Shown in pieces: positions 25,998-36,051 of a stretch of DNA of 64,000 nt (its first letter is position 1; the number at the start of each line of letters is the position of its first letter). Source of the stretch: Pseudanabaena sp. FACHB-1998 (GTDB lineage: Bacteria > Cyanobacteriota > Cyanobacteriia > Pseudanabaenales > Pseudanabaenaceae); assembly GCF_014696355.1 (NCBI RefSeq), contig NZ_JACJQA010000046.1, positions 1 through 64,000 of the forward strand, read 5' to 3'. A model generated the notes under the pieces. It did not search any database, was not told where the DNA came from, and worked only from the letters and a program-made list of their open reading frames with translations. The translations under genes and the position numbers were made by a program.

Positions 25998-27254
25998 ATG
26001 CCTGTTATAGAATCTCTCGTCGCTTGTAATCCTAGTTATTCTATCTGTTTAAATAAAGAGGAATATTACTATATAGATTTAGCAGCGATAAGAGGAGAAG
26101 ATATAGTCAAAAAGCTACGGCGGACGATCGCCTTGTCTTCTAATAAACCCACCTATCAACTCATATCAGGGCATATTGGTAGCGGCAAAACTACGGAATT
26201 ATTTAAATTAAAAGCGAGTTTAGAACAGCAAGGCTTTGCGGTGATTTATTGTGCTGCCGATGAATATCTTCAAATTAATGATGTCGGCTTAACTGAATTA
26301 TGGCTAATGATTTTAAGCATTATTTTGCAACAGGTGGAAAAGAAAGGGGAATCGCTATCTTTAGCCTATTTGCCTAATGCGATCGCCGAGATTGAGCAGT
26401 GGTTACGCATGTCTCCGCCCATAGGCATCTCGACCTATCTACCTCGGCTACAACGTATTTTGCAGGCGTTACAAGCCAATGAACAGCAGCGTCGCCAATT
26501 ACGTCATCATCTCGAATCTCGCCTCAAAAATTCTCTACTAGCGGCGGGTGAAGAAGTAACGGCTGTAGAAGTGGATCGCCTAAAGCAAATGGGCAAGAAA
26601 GGGCTAGTGATTTTAGTAGATAATCTCGATCGCCTAAATCTGGAGCAAGTGGATAACCTTTTTGGAGAAGGTGGTAAATATTTGCGGCAGTTTCAATGTC
26701 ATGCCATCTATACCTTGCCCCTGTTAGCCATGCCCGACGAAAGCGAAAGCAACTATTTTCAACAACGGTTTAAGGGAACTGCGCCAATTTTGCTGCCTAA
26801 TTTGACCATAGGCGATCGGCATGGCGTGGTTAATTCCGAAAGTTTAAATCTGCTGCGACAGTTGGTGATGGCTCGCCTACTGCCCAGTACTGCCAAGGAG
26901 AAGTTGTTAGATCGGGTTCATGAAATTTTTGATCAACTCGCCACGCTGGATCGGCTAATTATGGCTAGCCAAGGGCATCTACCCTATTTGCTATCCCTTC
27001 TATACGGTTGCTTACAAATGCAAGATCCCCCGATTCACTTGGAAGTGCTGAATCAAGTTTTGGAAACCGATCGCGAAATGCGTTTGTCTACCCTTAATAA
27101 GCGCGATCGACAGATGATTGAGCAATGCGTTGCTGGGAATGACGCACTCAAAGTCGATAGAGCAGACGCGATCAATTTATGTCGCCGCCTGCTTCTGTTT
27201 GAGCATCGTGATTCTCAAGGCTATTGGTATAGCAGTCCTCTTCAAAATCCCTAA
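25998..27254 (+). CDS. AAA/P-loop NTPase of unknown role
   Basis: A 418-residue ATPase with Walker A GHIGSGKT at residues 58-65 and Walker B GLVILVDNLDRL near 215. The region between includes basic helical segments (QRRQLRHHLESRLK). A CNPSYSICLNKEEYYYIDLA start and the KLRRTI block are typical of a group of cyanobacterial ATPases often found next to signalling genes. It ends abruptly in SSPLQNP just before palindromic sequence, so the C-terminus may have been trimmed. It follows the DUF721 gene by 80 bases. Confidence 0.75.
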   Translation: MPVIESLVACNPSYSICLNKEEYYYIDLAAIRGEDIVKKLRRTIALSSNKPTYQLISGHIGSGKTTELFKLKASLEQQGFAVIYCAADEYLQINDVGLTELWLMILSIILQQVEKKGESLSLAYLPNAIAEIEQWLRMSPPIGISTYLPRLQRILQALQANEQQRRQLRHHLESRLKNSLLAAGEEVTAVEVDRLKQMGKKGLVILVDNLDRLNLEQVDNLFGEGGKYLRQFQCHAIYTLPLLAMPDESESNYFQQRFKGTAPILLPNLTIGDRHGVVNSESLNLLRQLVMARLLPSTAKEKLLDRVHEIFDQLATLDRLIMASQGHLPYLLSLLYGCLQMQDPPIHLEVLNQVLETDREMRLSTLNKRDRQMIEQCVAGNDALKVDRADAINLCRRLLLFEHRDSQGYWYSSPLQNP

Positions 27255-27291
27255 ACAAAGAATAGCGGCGCTATTCTGCAAAACTACAAGA

Positions 27292-27328
27292 TTTTTTGAA
27301 AGTGTTGCTTTGCAACACTTTCAAAAAA
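27292..27328. repeat. palindrome, 17-bp arms
   Basis: Perfect arms TTTTTTGAAAGTGTTGC with a TTT loop. CTAAACAAAG (27251) and CTTGGTTTAG (27332) form an outer imperfect pair. It also contains a nested AATAGCGGCGCTATT at 27261-27275. Confidence 0.75.
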
Positions 27329-27389
27329 TATCTTGGTTTAGGTTTAAGCGCAAAGCGCTGTAATACCAATTCCCGAAAATTTCATATAA

Positions 27390-27424
27390 AGATAAGTAGC
27401 GGCGCGAAGCGCCGCTACTTATCT
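27390..27424. terminator. prk terminator palindrome
   Basis: Perfect 16-bp arms AGATAAGTAGCGGCGC around GAA. The first two bases of the right arm's end overlap the prk stop codon (27423-27425, minus strand). Confidence 0.75.
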
Positions 27425-28427
27425 ATGCTGCAACTAGATGCTCCGATACCTTTTTGCTAAGACGCTCGAAAGTAGCACGCATCTTCAAGCCCACAATCAC
27501 CTGCAATAAACCAGTGCCATTATTAGAACCCGGGTAATCAGGATGCTTCCGCAAGAGTTCGGTTAATTCACCGTAATACTTGGTATTGAGACTGCTGAGA
27601 TGGTTTTCGATATAGACCAATTCTTCAAGATGATCGAATTGTCCATCAATTTCTAAAACACTCGCAGGATGTCCGAGCCAGCCATCGGGCCCCGAGAAAA
27701 GCTTAATTCCCGGATAGGAACAGGTGAGCTTTGTGCCACAGGGAATCCAAGAAATCGTGGAACCTTCATCAAAGAGATAAGCTGGTTGTAAACCTTCCAC
27801 ATCACTCCTTTGAATTAGACGTACCCGCAACACTTTGCGATCGCGATCGTCGGCAATTAGATTAGTCGGCAAAATTTGAACGACCACATCCGCATGAGCC
27901 TTTTGCGGATCAATATAAGCTTCAAAATCGGGTCTACGCGCATCAATCGCTTGCATGACATCCGCTAAGGTATGACCACGTTCAGCAATATCCCGTTGAA
28001 TCTTCCAAGCTGCTTTCACTTCATCACTAAGATCGAGATAAATGCTGAAATCTAGCAATTTCCTGACTCTCGGATCATAGATAGGATGCAAACCTTCAAT
28101 TACCACGATCTTATTGGGGTGAATCAATTCGGGTGGGTCAATTTTGCCTGTCTCGTGATTGTAGATTGGCTTCCAGACTGATTTCCCTTCCTTGAGAGAC
28201 TTAACTTGTTCGTACATCAAGTCAAAGTTATTCGCACGAGGATCGAGGGCGGTGATTCCTGTTTCTTTGCGTTGCTTGCGATCGAGGCTGTGGTAGTCAT
28301 CCAGACAAATCACAGTCATAAGTTCTTCACCAAAAAGATCGGTCAGTCGGCGCAAAAACGTAGACTTTCCGCAGCCAGAGTCACCTGCGACTCCAATGAC
28401 TACAACACGGTTGGGCTGATTGCTCAT
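27423..28427 (-). CDS. prk: phosphoribulokinase
   Basis: Calvin-cycle kinase that makes ribulose 1,5-bisphosphate from ribulose 5-phosphate and ATP. The P-loop GDSGCGKST is at residues 15-23. Cys19 and Cys41 form the redox pair that thioredoxin and CP12 use in oxygenic phototrophs, and a second pair is present in PCGTKLTC. Other blocks are DDYHSLDRK, NFDLMYEQ and VIEGLHPIYD. It is 334 residues, full length. This gene places the window in an oxygenic autotroph. Confidence 0.97.
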   Translation of the reverse strand: MSNQPNRVVVIGVAGDSGCGKSTFLRRLTDLFGEELMTVICLDDYHSLDRKQRKETGITALDPRANNFDLMYEQVKSLKEGKSVWKPIYNHETGKIDPPELIHPNKIVVIEGLHPIYDPRVRKLLDFSIYLDLSDEVKAAWKIQRDIAERGHTLADVMQAIDARRPDFEAYIDPQKAHADVVVQILPTNLIADDRDRKVLRVRLIQRSDVEGLQPAYLFDEGSTISWIPCGTKLTCSYPGIKLFSGPDGWLGHPASVLEIDGQFDHLEELVYIENHLSSLNTKYYGELTELLRKHPDYPGSNNGTGLLQVIVGLKMRATFERLSKKVSEHLVAA

Positions 28428-28478
28428 AGTTTTAACCCATTTCCTTAATAAATATAAAATTACTAAAAATGAAGTATG

Positions 28479-28513
28479 GATTAGATGTCCCGCCGAAGGC
28501 GGGACATCTAATC
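28479..28513. repeat. palindrome cluster member 1 (GTCCCGCC class)
   Basis: Perfect 16-bp arms GATTAGATGTCCCGCC around GAA. It is the first of three hairpins in 140 bp upstream of prk. Confidence 0.85.
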
Positions 28514-28528
28514 TCTCTCAAGTATGGA

Positions 28529-28559
28529 TTTATAGTCCTGTCTTCGACAGGACTATAAA
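28529..28559. repeat. palindrome cluster member 2 (GTCCTGTC class)
   Basis: Perfect 14-bp arms TTTATAGTCCTGTC around TTC. The core GTCCTG is related to the GTCCCGCC of its neighbours. Confidence 0.85.
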
Positions 28560-28582
28560 CCTCTGGCTCTCGCTTGAATGGA

Positions 28583-28617
28583 GATTTACTGTCCCGCCTT
28601 TGGCAGGACAGTAAATC
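28583..28617. repeat. palindrome cluster member 3 (GTCCCGCC class)
   Basis: 16-bp arms GATTTACTGTCCCGCC around TTT, one mismatch in the core. Confidence 0.82.
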
Positions 28618-28789
28618 TTTGGATTTCGTTTGCTTGAAAAACGCGGTAATCTAAAAAATGTATTTATTGTTACTTATTATTAAAACTAAATCTAGCAAAA
28701 CAGGGATATCCACACAAGTTAAAATGCCAAATAAGCAGTATATTTCTTAGTATTTATAAATTTATTGCGATAAGTAGCTGAGCATAAGT

Positions 28790-28836
28790 AAAAGCCAAAA
28801 CAAGACGACACTTTGCGTCGTCTTGTTTTGGCTTTT
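28790..28836. repeat. palindrome, 20-bp arms
   Basis: Perfect arms AAAAGCCAAAACAAGACGAC with centre ACTTTGC. Left flank TAAGTAGCTGAGCAT equals the end of the type III element at 47015-47118; right flank TATAGCTTGTCGCCAA matches TTTGTCGCCAAG next to that element. Confidence 0.82.
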
Positions 28837-28853
28837 ATAGCTTGTCGCCAATT

Positions 28854-28914
28854 GTCTAATTTTATATAGAGAAAGGCGGCGCTTTGCGCCGCCTTTCTCT
28901 ATATAAAATTAGAC
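28854..28914. terminator. 29-bp-arm palindrome holding a stop codon
   Basis: Perfect arms of 29 bp (GTCTAATTTTATATAGAGAA then AGGCGGCGC, and complement) around TTT. The stop of the minus-strand gene at 28909 is inside the right arm, so the hairpin probably terminates that gene. Confidence 0.85.
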
Positions 28915-29472
28915 TTTGCTGCTTAAAATATCGCGATTTAAGGCTAGCTGAAAATCATCTAAATGGGACTTGTGCATTGGTAACCATGTATCCCCAGTTT
29001 CCGAGTTGATCGGTGGCAAGACATCATAAATCGGTTCTTGCAGAAAATATGTCTCTTTTAACTGCACTAGCCAAGCGGATTGCTGGCGATCTTTTACCCT
29101 TGATTGCAGATCGGTCAAACTCGTTGGGGCGATATCAATATTAATCCATTCCTCTAGCTCAAAGTTTGTGAGATCGCAAGGACTGATAGAGGCGATCGTC
29201 GCTAAACCCTGTAAAGCATAGGCAGGAAAAGTCTCAGTATCAAAGCCAAACTCATCCATGAGTTGCTTACATATTTGGGCGGATTCGGGATTGTCGGGAT
29301 AGCCTAGGGAATGAATTAACACTCTAGTGCCAATGGAAGTTTTGAGAAACTCAGGCGGATCGAAAACGATCAGCGTGGAGTAAACCCTTGCTAAGTAGCA
29401 AACTGCCTCTTCAGGACTTAGAGAAATAGCTACTGTTATCGCTGCTCGATCAAGCATGATGCCAAAATGCAA
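28909..29472 (-). CDS. hypothetical protein
   Basis: A 187-residue soluble protein I do not recognise. It starts LDRAAITVAISLSPEEAVCYLARVY after a possible internal start at residue 6. It has no transmembrane segment or catalytic motif that I can name; the C-terminal half has KETYFLQEPIYDVLPPI. The composition matches the surrounding chromosome. The final codons SSKV and the TAA are encoded within a perfect palindrome. It may be lineage-specific. Confidence 0.6.
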   Translation of the reverse strand: MHFGIMLDRAAITVAISLSPEEAVCYLARVYSTLIVFDPPEFLKTSIGTRVLIHSLGYPDNPESAQICKQLMDEFGFDTETFPAYALQGLATIASISPCDLTNFELEEWINIDIAPTSLTDLQSRVKDRQQSAWLVQLKETYFLQEPIYDVLPPINSETGDTWLPMHKSHLDDFQLALNRDILSSKV

Positions 29473-29610
29473 GTACTTTTGATAAGTTTAAGGTGATAAG
29501 CATACAATGTTTCATGTTTTTATGCGTTGCTGCAAATGACTTAATCTTGTGTATACAAGTTGCCACAAATGGCGGTTGCTTTGTAAAATATTCGGCTTTG
29601 CGATCTTCAG

Positions 29611-29645
29611 AATAAAAAAGCGACACAAAGTGTCGCTTTTTTATT
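29611..29645. terminator. hairpin with T-tract
   Basis: Perfect 15-bp arms AATAAAAAAGCGACA with loop CAAAG. A T-run follows the GC stem on both strands, so it can stop transcription from either side. Confidence 0.75.
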
Positions 29646-29653
29646 GCTAAGAA

Positions 29654-29684
29654 AAGGACAAAATCGCTACGCGATTTTGTCCTT
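29654..29684. terminator. thiC terminator hairpin
   Basis: Perfect 14-bp arms AAGGACAAAATCGC around TAC, 5 bases after the thiC stop on the minus strand. Confidence 0.75.
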
Positions 29685-29689
29685 GGGGA

Positions 29690-31175
<1,486 letters not shown>

Positions 31176-31525
31176 TTGAGATCATAGCACTTGCAAGCTA
31201 AGGACTAGAGATTGAGATCTAGCTTCTTAATGATCGTCTGGACAAGAAATCTAGATAATATTGAGAAATATGATTAGTTTAAGTGTTTGTTTTTTATTAA
31301 AGGAGTATTAAGCGGCAAAAAGTATTTATTTTGGCGAAATTTAGGATATTTGCCTTTTATAAATCACAATAAATCTGAAATCAGATCTAAGCTAAATAGC
31401 TTAATCGTCATTAATTAGTAACTTTTATGTAACTTTTAGATAACTTTTTTATAACTATTGTGCTTGTTTTCCTATTAAAAACAGGAATAATAATGAAATC
31501 AGCTTAGTTTCAGGAACTTGTAACT
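31176..31525. other. divergent promoter region, no gene seen
   Basis: About 350 bp of AT-rich sequence between the riboswitch and the exported protein gene. It should hold the promoters of both; I cannot fix them. No palindrome of the common class lies here. Confidence 0.45.
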
Positions 31526-32275
31526 ATGAACACATTACAAAAGTTTTCAGTCTCAAATATTGTCAAAAAGCTCTCTTTCGCTACTGCTGGTGCTGCCTGC
31601 CTCACCCTCGGCGGAGTCAGCGCATCTCATGCTGCTAGTATCATTGATACTAATCCCTCTTGGAATGGTAGCAGCTTTATTTTCCCTTTTGGTGAACCAA
31701 ATACTGCTACCTACGGACAAACCTTTACCGTGACAGGTAGCGAAAATATTCTCGAAAGTTTTTCTTTCAAAGTTCAGACTACTAGCGCTACACCTTCCAA
31801 ATTTGCAGCCTATGTCGCAGGATGGGATGGCTCTAAAGCCACTAGTATCCTTTATCAAAGCAGTCTGCAAACCAATTCTAACAATTCAGCTTTTAATGAT
31901 TTTACCTTTAATACAGGTGGTCTTGCTTTGACTTCGGCTCAGCAATATGTTGCATTTATCAGTGCTTCAAACTTTTTTGATGGTCAGCCTGATAGGTCAG
32001 TACTAGGTTTTATTAACAGTGACGTTTATTCTGGTGGACAATTTGTATTCCTAAACAACGGCTCTAACTTTAGTGCGCTCACACAAACAAATTGGTCTCG
32101 ATCTGAACAGTTCAGCAGATCGAGTGATGTATTTGGAGATCTTGCTTTTAAGGCTACCTTTGCCGCGCCTACACCTGTTCCAGTTCCGGGCGCTGTGTTT
32201 GGCGTAATTGTTGCTGGTGGTGCATTGGTCGCTAGACAACGCAAGAATGCTAAAGCCAAGCAAACCGTTGCTTAA
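31526..32275 (+). CDS. exported protein with PEP-CTERM-like C-terminal sorting tail
   Basis: A 249-residue protein with a signal peptide (about 1-37, ending SASHAAS). The middle ~180 residues are Ser-, Asn-, Thr- and Phe-rich, with beta-sandwich character (GQTFTVTG, SFSFKVQTT). The C-terminus has a short Pro motif (TPVPVPGAVFG), a hydrophobic span (VIVAGGALVA) and a basic end (RQRKNAKAK). This tripartite tail is the layout of PEP-CTERM proteins, with VPG in place of PEP. Such proteins are anchored or released at the cell surface. The role is unknown. A strong terminator follows. Confidence 0.75.
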   Translation: MNTLQKFSVSNIVKKLSFATAGAACLTLGGVSASHAASIIDTNPSWNGSSFIFPFGEPNTATYGQTFTVTGSENILESFSFKVQTTSATPSKFAAYVAGWDGSKATSILYQSSLQTNSNNSAFNDFTFNTGGLALTSAQQYVAFISASNFFDGQPDRSVLGFINSDVYSGGQFVFLNNGSNFSALTQTNWSRSEQFSRSSDVFGDLAFKATFAAPTPVPVPGAVFGVIVAGGALVARQRKNAKAKQTVA

Positions 32276-32316
32276 TGTTTGATAGGTAGGTCATCACAAG
32301 TAACCTATAAACGTAC

Positions 32317-32381
32317 AGATCCCCGACTTTTTCTAAGCAAGCAAAGATCGTTTGCAAGTTTATAAAAAAAGTCGGGGATCT
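32317..32381 (+). terminator. intrinsic terminator after the exported protein gene
   Basis: Perfect 16-bp arms AGATCCCCGACTTTTT and complement around a 33-base loop that has a small stem of its own (GCAAGCAAA against TTTGCAAG-like). A T-rich stretch (TTTATCTG) follows. Confidence 0.75.
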
Positions 32382-32416
32382 TTATCTGTGTTTTTCATAG
32401 CACTCTGCGATCGCAA

Positions 32417-32992
32417 TTATTCAAAATCAATATTGTCGTAAAGATCGGCTATTTGGATTTGTAAATCCGCAAACTTTAAAGAAATTGTTACGGTCGGATC
32501 ATCGTATTCCGAGAATAGCCATTGATTGACCGCAGTTTTGACGTGATGCTCGACATGGACATGGTATTGATCAATTAAAAGATATTCCTCAAAAGTATTA
32601 ATAGTGCGATAAGCCGCAAATTTTTCACTGCGATCATAATTTTGCGTAGATTTAGATAGCACTTCCGCAATAAAACAAGGATTGGTAATCGTATCTTTAC
32701 GCCCATCCTGCATTTCTAAAAGCTTAGGCGCAACGGTTACATCAGGGTAAGTATGAATCTTGACATTGGGAATCCAAAGCCTTTGATCGACATGAAATAC
32801 GCGAAAAGGCTTGCTGCGTAAAGAAGTTTTGATAATTGATAATAAATTTCCAGAGATGTCATTGTGATTTGGTGTGCCACCAGTCATTGGTAGAATTTCT
32901 CCATTACGATATTCGTTGCGAATATCCGACGCTATTTCTAATTCTAGATATTCATCAACCGTGTAAGTCTTCGTAGCGAGTTGAGGAACCAT
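32417..32992 (-). CDS. Uma2 family endonuclease-fold protein
   Basis: A 191-residue Uma2 (DUF820) protein starting at MVPQLATKTYTVDEYLELE. Motifs: YRNGEILPMTGGTPNHNDI, then YPDVTVAP, then CFIAEVLSKSTQNYDRSEKF, where E and K belong to the presumed PD-(D/E)XK site. A longer frame to 33109 exists but would overlap the end of the upstream gene, so I place the start at the internal ATG, 7 bases after that gene. Confidence 0.82.
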   Translation of the reverse strand: MVPQLATKTYTVDEYLELEIASDIRNEYRNGEILPMTGGTPNHNDISGNLLSIIKTSLRSKPFRVFHVDQRLWIPNVKIHTYPDVTVAPKLLEMQDGRKDTITNPCFIAEVLSKSTQNYDRSEKFAAYRTINTFEEYLLIDQYHVHVEHHVKTAVNQWLFSEYDDPTVTISLKFADLQIQIADLYDNIDFE

Positions 32993-32999
32993 GATGTTT

Positions 33000-33494
33000 T
33001 TACCTGCGATCGCGTCCTGATGTAATTTGCTTAAAGTAGGGCTGATTGGAATTGAGACATTCTTGCAATTCGGGAGTCGTGTCTGTCGCCGCAACACCAT
33101 CACGGACATAGACCAAACCTTCTCTCACAGAGCGTTTGACTAACTTACCGAACGTGATTTTGTTAGGACTGAAGCCATATTGCAAAATCGCTAGATTTTG
33201 GCGATCGCTCTTTTTCGATGATTCCAATAGATAAACTTCATAATCGATTCCTGTTTCATAGCGAGGAATCGCTAACTTTAGGGAAGTAATGGTCGAGCCG
33301 TTGGGTGAAAAGCCATGATAACAGATACGCTCTTGCCGATCGCTGGATGCTTCTTGCTTAGCAATGCGAATGTAACGGGAACCACCTCCCCAATAAAGTC
33401 CTTCTTCGAGAGCTTCGGCAGATTTGACAGAGATAAAAGTGCAGCTAATGGCGCTAAAAGCGATCGCGGCAATGCTGGAAAAAACTTGTTTCAT
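33000..33494 (-). CDS. small exported protein, unknown function
   Basis: A 164-residue protein with a signal peptide (MKQVFSSIAAIAFSAISC to about residue 28, EA/LEEG cleavage). The mature part is basic and has two cysteines (RICYHGFS and LQECLNS) that may form a disulfide. An internal near-repeat YHGFSPNGSTIT and QYGFSPNKITFG is visible. I do not recognise the family. It lies 34 bases after the ABC ATPase gene and 7 bases before the Uma2 gene on the same strand. Confidence 0.65.
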   Translation of the reverse strand: MKQVFSSIAAIAFSAISCTFISVKSAEALEEGLYWGGGSRYIRIAKQEASSDRQERICYHGFSPNGSTITSLKLAIPRYETGIDYEVYLLESSKKSDRQNLAILQYGFSPNKITFGKLVKRSVREGLVYVRDGVAATDTTPELQECLNSNQPYFKQITSGRDRR

Positions 33495-33528
33495 AAATCA
33501 ACTCCATTTAAAACTGCAAATCTATTTT

Positions 33529-35331
33529 TTACTTAAAGGCTAACACTTTAGGAATCGCACTAATTAGCTTTTGGGTATAAGGCTGTTGCGGGTTGTTGTA
33601 GATAGATTCAGCATTGTCTAATTCTACAATTTCGCCTTTGTTCATGACCATAATGCGATCGCTCATAAATTTGACCACACCAAGATCGTGGGAAATAAAG
33701 ATATAGGTCAATCCAAATTCCGCTTGCAGTTCTTTTAATAAATTGAGGACTTGAGCCTGAACAGATACATCCAGAGCCGACACAGGCTCATCGGCAATGA
33801 TTAATTTAGGATTGAGCGCCAAGGCTTTGGCGATGCAAATACGTTGGCGCTGACCACCTGAAAACTCATGGGGATAGCGACGCATGGCGCTTTTGGTTAA
33901 GCCCACCCGCTCTAGTAGATAGGCGACTCTCTCTTTTCGTGCGTCCGCTTTGCGATAACGATGGAAGCGTTCTTGGTGGCTGTGAATTAATAATGGCTCA
34001 GCGATCGCATCGCCTACGGACATTCTGGGATTGAGCGAACCATAGGGATCTTGGAAAATCACCTGTAAGTCGCAACGCAACTGCTGAAATGCATTTCCCT
34101 TTAACCTCGATATTTCTTTCCCTTCAAACTTTACCGAACCCATCACTGAATTGGTTAAGCCCAAAATTGCGCGACCTGTGGTGGTTTTGCCACAACCAGA
34201 TTCACCGACTAAGCCAAGGGTTTCGCCACGATAGACATCGAAGCTAATGTTATTTACGGCTACGAAATAGCGTTTTGTTAATCCCAAAATGCTCCGAATT
34301 GGGAATTCAATCCGTAAGTTTTTAACCGATAGAATCGGTTCCTGCTGTTGAAGTTCGCTCAAACGAGCCGCTAGTTCCTCTGAAGATACTACTTCCAAAT
34401 ACCGTGAATCCGAAGGTTCTTTCTCAACTATTTGTCCATTCTGGATTTCCATAAAATCGCTTACGGTGGGCAAGAGGCGAAGTTGGCGATCGGGCTGAGG
34501 ACGACAAGCGATTAAGCCTTTGGTGTATGGATGTTTAGGTGATTGAAAAATATCTTGCGTATTCTCTGACTCAACGACTTCGCCTTGGTTCATGACGATG
34601 ACGCGATCGGCAATTTTTGCCACAATCCCTAAATCATGGGTGATAAAAATCATCGACATCTGGCGCGATCGCTGAATTTCTTTAAGCAAATCGAGAATTG
34701 CCGCTTGCACCGTCACATCTAAAGCCGTCGTCGGCTCATCCGCAATAATTAACTGCGGATTGCAAGAAATCGCCATCGCAATCATCACCCGTTGCAATTG
34801 TCCGCCTGAGAGTTCGTGGGGATAACGCTCAATTAATTGTTCGGGATTGGGTAATTGCACCTCATTAAATAATTGAATAGTTCTAAGTTCGGCTTCTGCT
34901 GCCGATACTTTTTGATGGAGGCGAATCGCTTCGATAACTTGATAGCCGCAGGTAAAGAGAGGATTGAGCGAAGTCATTGGCTCCTGAAAAATCATCGCTA
35001 TGCGATCGCCCCGATATTGCAGCATCTTTTTTGCCGATACCTTCACCAAATCAAGCTGAGGCGCTCCCGTCGGTTGAAATAGGACTTCGCCATTAGCAAT
35101 TTTGCCCGACTCCCCCAGCAATCCCATAATCGCTAAAGCCGTTACCGATTTGCCAGAGCCAGATTCACCGACAATGCCCAAGGTTTGCCCTTGAGCTAGA
35201 TCAAAAGAAATATTTTTAACTGCATGGACTAGTCCTTCATCACTGCCAAAGGTAACTTGCAGGTTACGCACCGAAAGTAATAAATCTTCAGATGTGGTCT
35301 GAGTCTGGTCAAAATCTGAGGGTTGAGTCAT
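33529..35331 (-). CDS. fused peptide-type ABC transporter ATPase (DppD-DppF like)
   Basis: A 600-residue tandem ATPase. First domain: Walker A GESGSGKS at 55-62, signature LSGGQLQR, Walker B LIIADEPTTALD. Second domain: GESGCGKT, FSGGQRQR and LIIADEPVSALD. Each domain ends with the oligopeptide-transporter extension (HPYTKGLIACRP and QPYTQKLISAIP). Such two-in-one ATPases drive import of peptides, nickel or glutathione. Permease and binding protein genes are not in the neighbourhood. Confidence 0.9.
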   Translation of the reverse strand: MTQPSDFDQTQTTSEDLLLSVRNLQVTFGSDEGLVHAVKNISFDLAQGQTLGIVGESGSGKSVTALAIMGLLGESGKIANGEVLFQPTGAPQLDLVKVSAKKMLQYRGDRIAMIFQEPMTSLNPLFTCGYQVIEAIRLHQKVSAAEAELRTIQLFNEVQLPNPEQLIERYPHELSGGQLQRVMIAMAISCNPQLIIADEPTTALDVTVQAAILDLLKEIQRSRQMSMIFITHDLGIVAKIADRVIVMNQGEVVESENTQDIFQSPKHPYTKGLIACRPQPDRQLRLLPTVSDFMEIQNGQIVEKEPSDSRYLEVVSSEELAARLSELQQQEPILSVKNLRIEFPIRSILGLTKRYFVAVNNISFDVYRGETLGLVGESGCGKTTTGRAILGLTNSVMGSVKFEGKEISRLKGNAFQQLRCDLQVIFQDPYGSLNPRMSVGDAIAEPLLIHSHQERFHRYRKADARKERVAYLLERVGLTKSAMRRYPHEFSGGQRQRICIAKALALNPKLIIADEPVSALDVSVQAQVLNLLKELQAEFGLTYIFISHDLGVVKFMSDRIMVMNKGEIVELDNAESIYNNPQQPYTQKLISAIPKVLAFK

Positions 35332-35382
35332 AAAGGCTTAATTGACGGCAGGATTAGTTCTTATTATATATAGCTGCCCTAT

Positions 35383-35435
35383 AAAACCCAATAGAGAGTT
35401 GCGGCGCGAAGCGCCGCAACTCTCTATTGGGTTTT
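35383..35435. repeat. palindrome with 25-bp perfect arms
   Basis: Arms AAAACCCAATAGAGAGTTGC plus GGCGC around GAA. It sits between the divergent ABC ATPase and carbonic anhydrase-like genes. The AAAACCC and GGGTTTT borders are those of the type I elements, but no matched ends are seen. Confidence 0.85.
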
Positions 35436-35494
35436 GTTTTTGTCCAAATATTATTGGTTAGAGCTATAAAATAGTTTGAAAAACAAATATTTTT

Positions 35495-35995
35495 ATGCAG
35501 ATTCCCTACTCCCAACTTCCCATCCCCGATCTTAGTAAAGCCGCCTTTATTGCCAGTGATGCGGTGGTAGTGGGCGATGTGCATCTTAGCGATCGCGTAA
35601 ATATTTGGTACAAAGTGGTTATTCGAGCCGATGTAAATCGTATGGAAATAGGCTACTGCACCAATATTCAGGATGGTGCAATTTTACATGGCGATCCCCA
35701 TAAAACATTAATAATCGGAGAATATGTGACCATCGGGCATCGAGCCGTGATTCATGGGGTTGAAATTGGACGCGGTAGTTTGATCGGCATGGGAGCAATC
35801 ATTTTAGAAGGGGTCAGAATTGGTGCAGGAAGTGTAGTTGGGGCGGGGGCAGTAGTCACAAAAGATGTACCTGCGGGGGTGGTAGTGGCTGGTGTGCCAG
35901 CAAAGGTAATGCGCCAACTTTCCGAAGCCGAACAACAGGAGTCGATCGCCCATGCCGAAAATTATTATCAGCTTTCGCTATTACACCAAAACTAA
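35495..35995 (+). CDS. gamma-carbonic anhydrase family protein
   Basis: A 166-residue left-handed beta-helix protein (hexapeptide repeats) of the gamma-CA/YrdA group. The zinc ligands fit His in GAILHGDP, and the pair in [11 protein letters not shown]. Motifs [19 protein letters not shown] and [10 protein letters not shown] are typical. Members without the CcmM extension may hydrate CO2, assist complex I assembly, or be inactive; no choice can be made here. There is no RbcS-like repeat, so this is not CcmM. Confidence 0.88.
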   Translation: MQIPYSQLPIPDLSKAAFIASDAVVVGDVHLSDRVNIWYKVVIRADVNRMEIGYCTNIQDGAILHGDPHKTLIIGEYVTIGHRAVIHGVEIGRGSLIGMGAIILEGVRIGAGSVVGAGAVVTKDVPAGVVVAGVPAKVMRQLSEAEQQESIAHAENYYQLSLLHQN

Positions 35996-36019
35996 AAATG
36001 GCTACACCATTTTCACCAA

Positions 36020-36050
36020 GCAAAAGGCGGCGCATCGCGCCGCCTTTTGC
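36020..36050. terminator. bidirectional terminator between convergent genes
   Basis: Perfect 14-bp arms GCAAAAGGCGGCGC around ATC, 2 bases before the lpxD stop. A smaller AAAATGG-CTACA-CCATTTT hairpin lies just left of it (about 35995-36013). Confidence 0.78.
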
Positions 36051-36051
36051 T

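Noticed and set aside
32993-33109. N-terminal extension of the Uma2 protein to 33109
   Set aside because: It would overlap the upstream exported protein gene in another frame and has no Uma2 similarity; the ATG at 32992 gives a normal Uma2 start.
35495-35995. Carboxysome protein CcmM
   Set aside because: Only the gamma-CA domain is present; the RbcS-like repeats are missing and no ccm genes are near.
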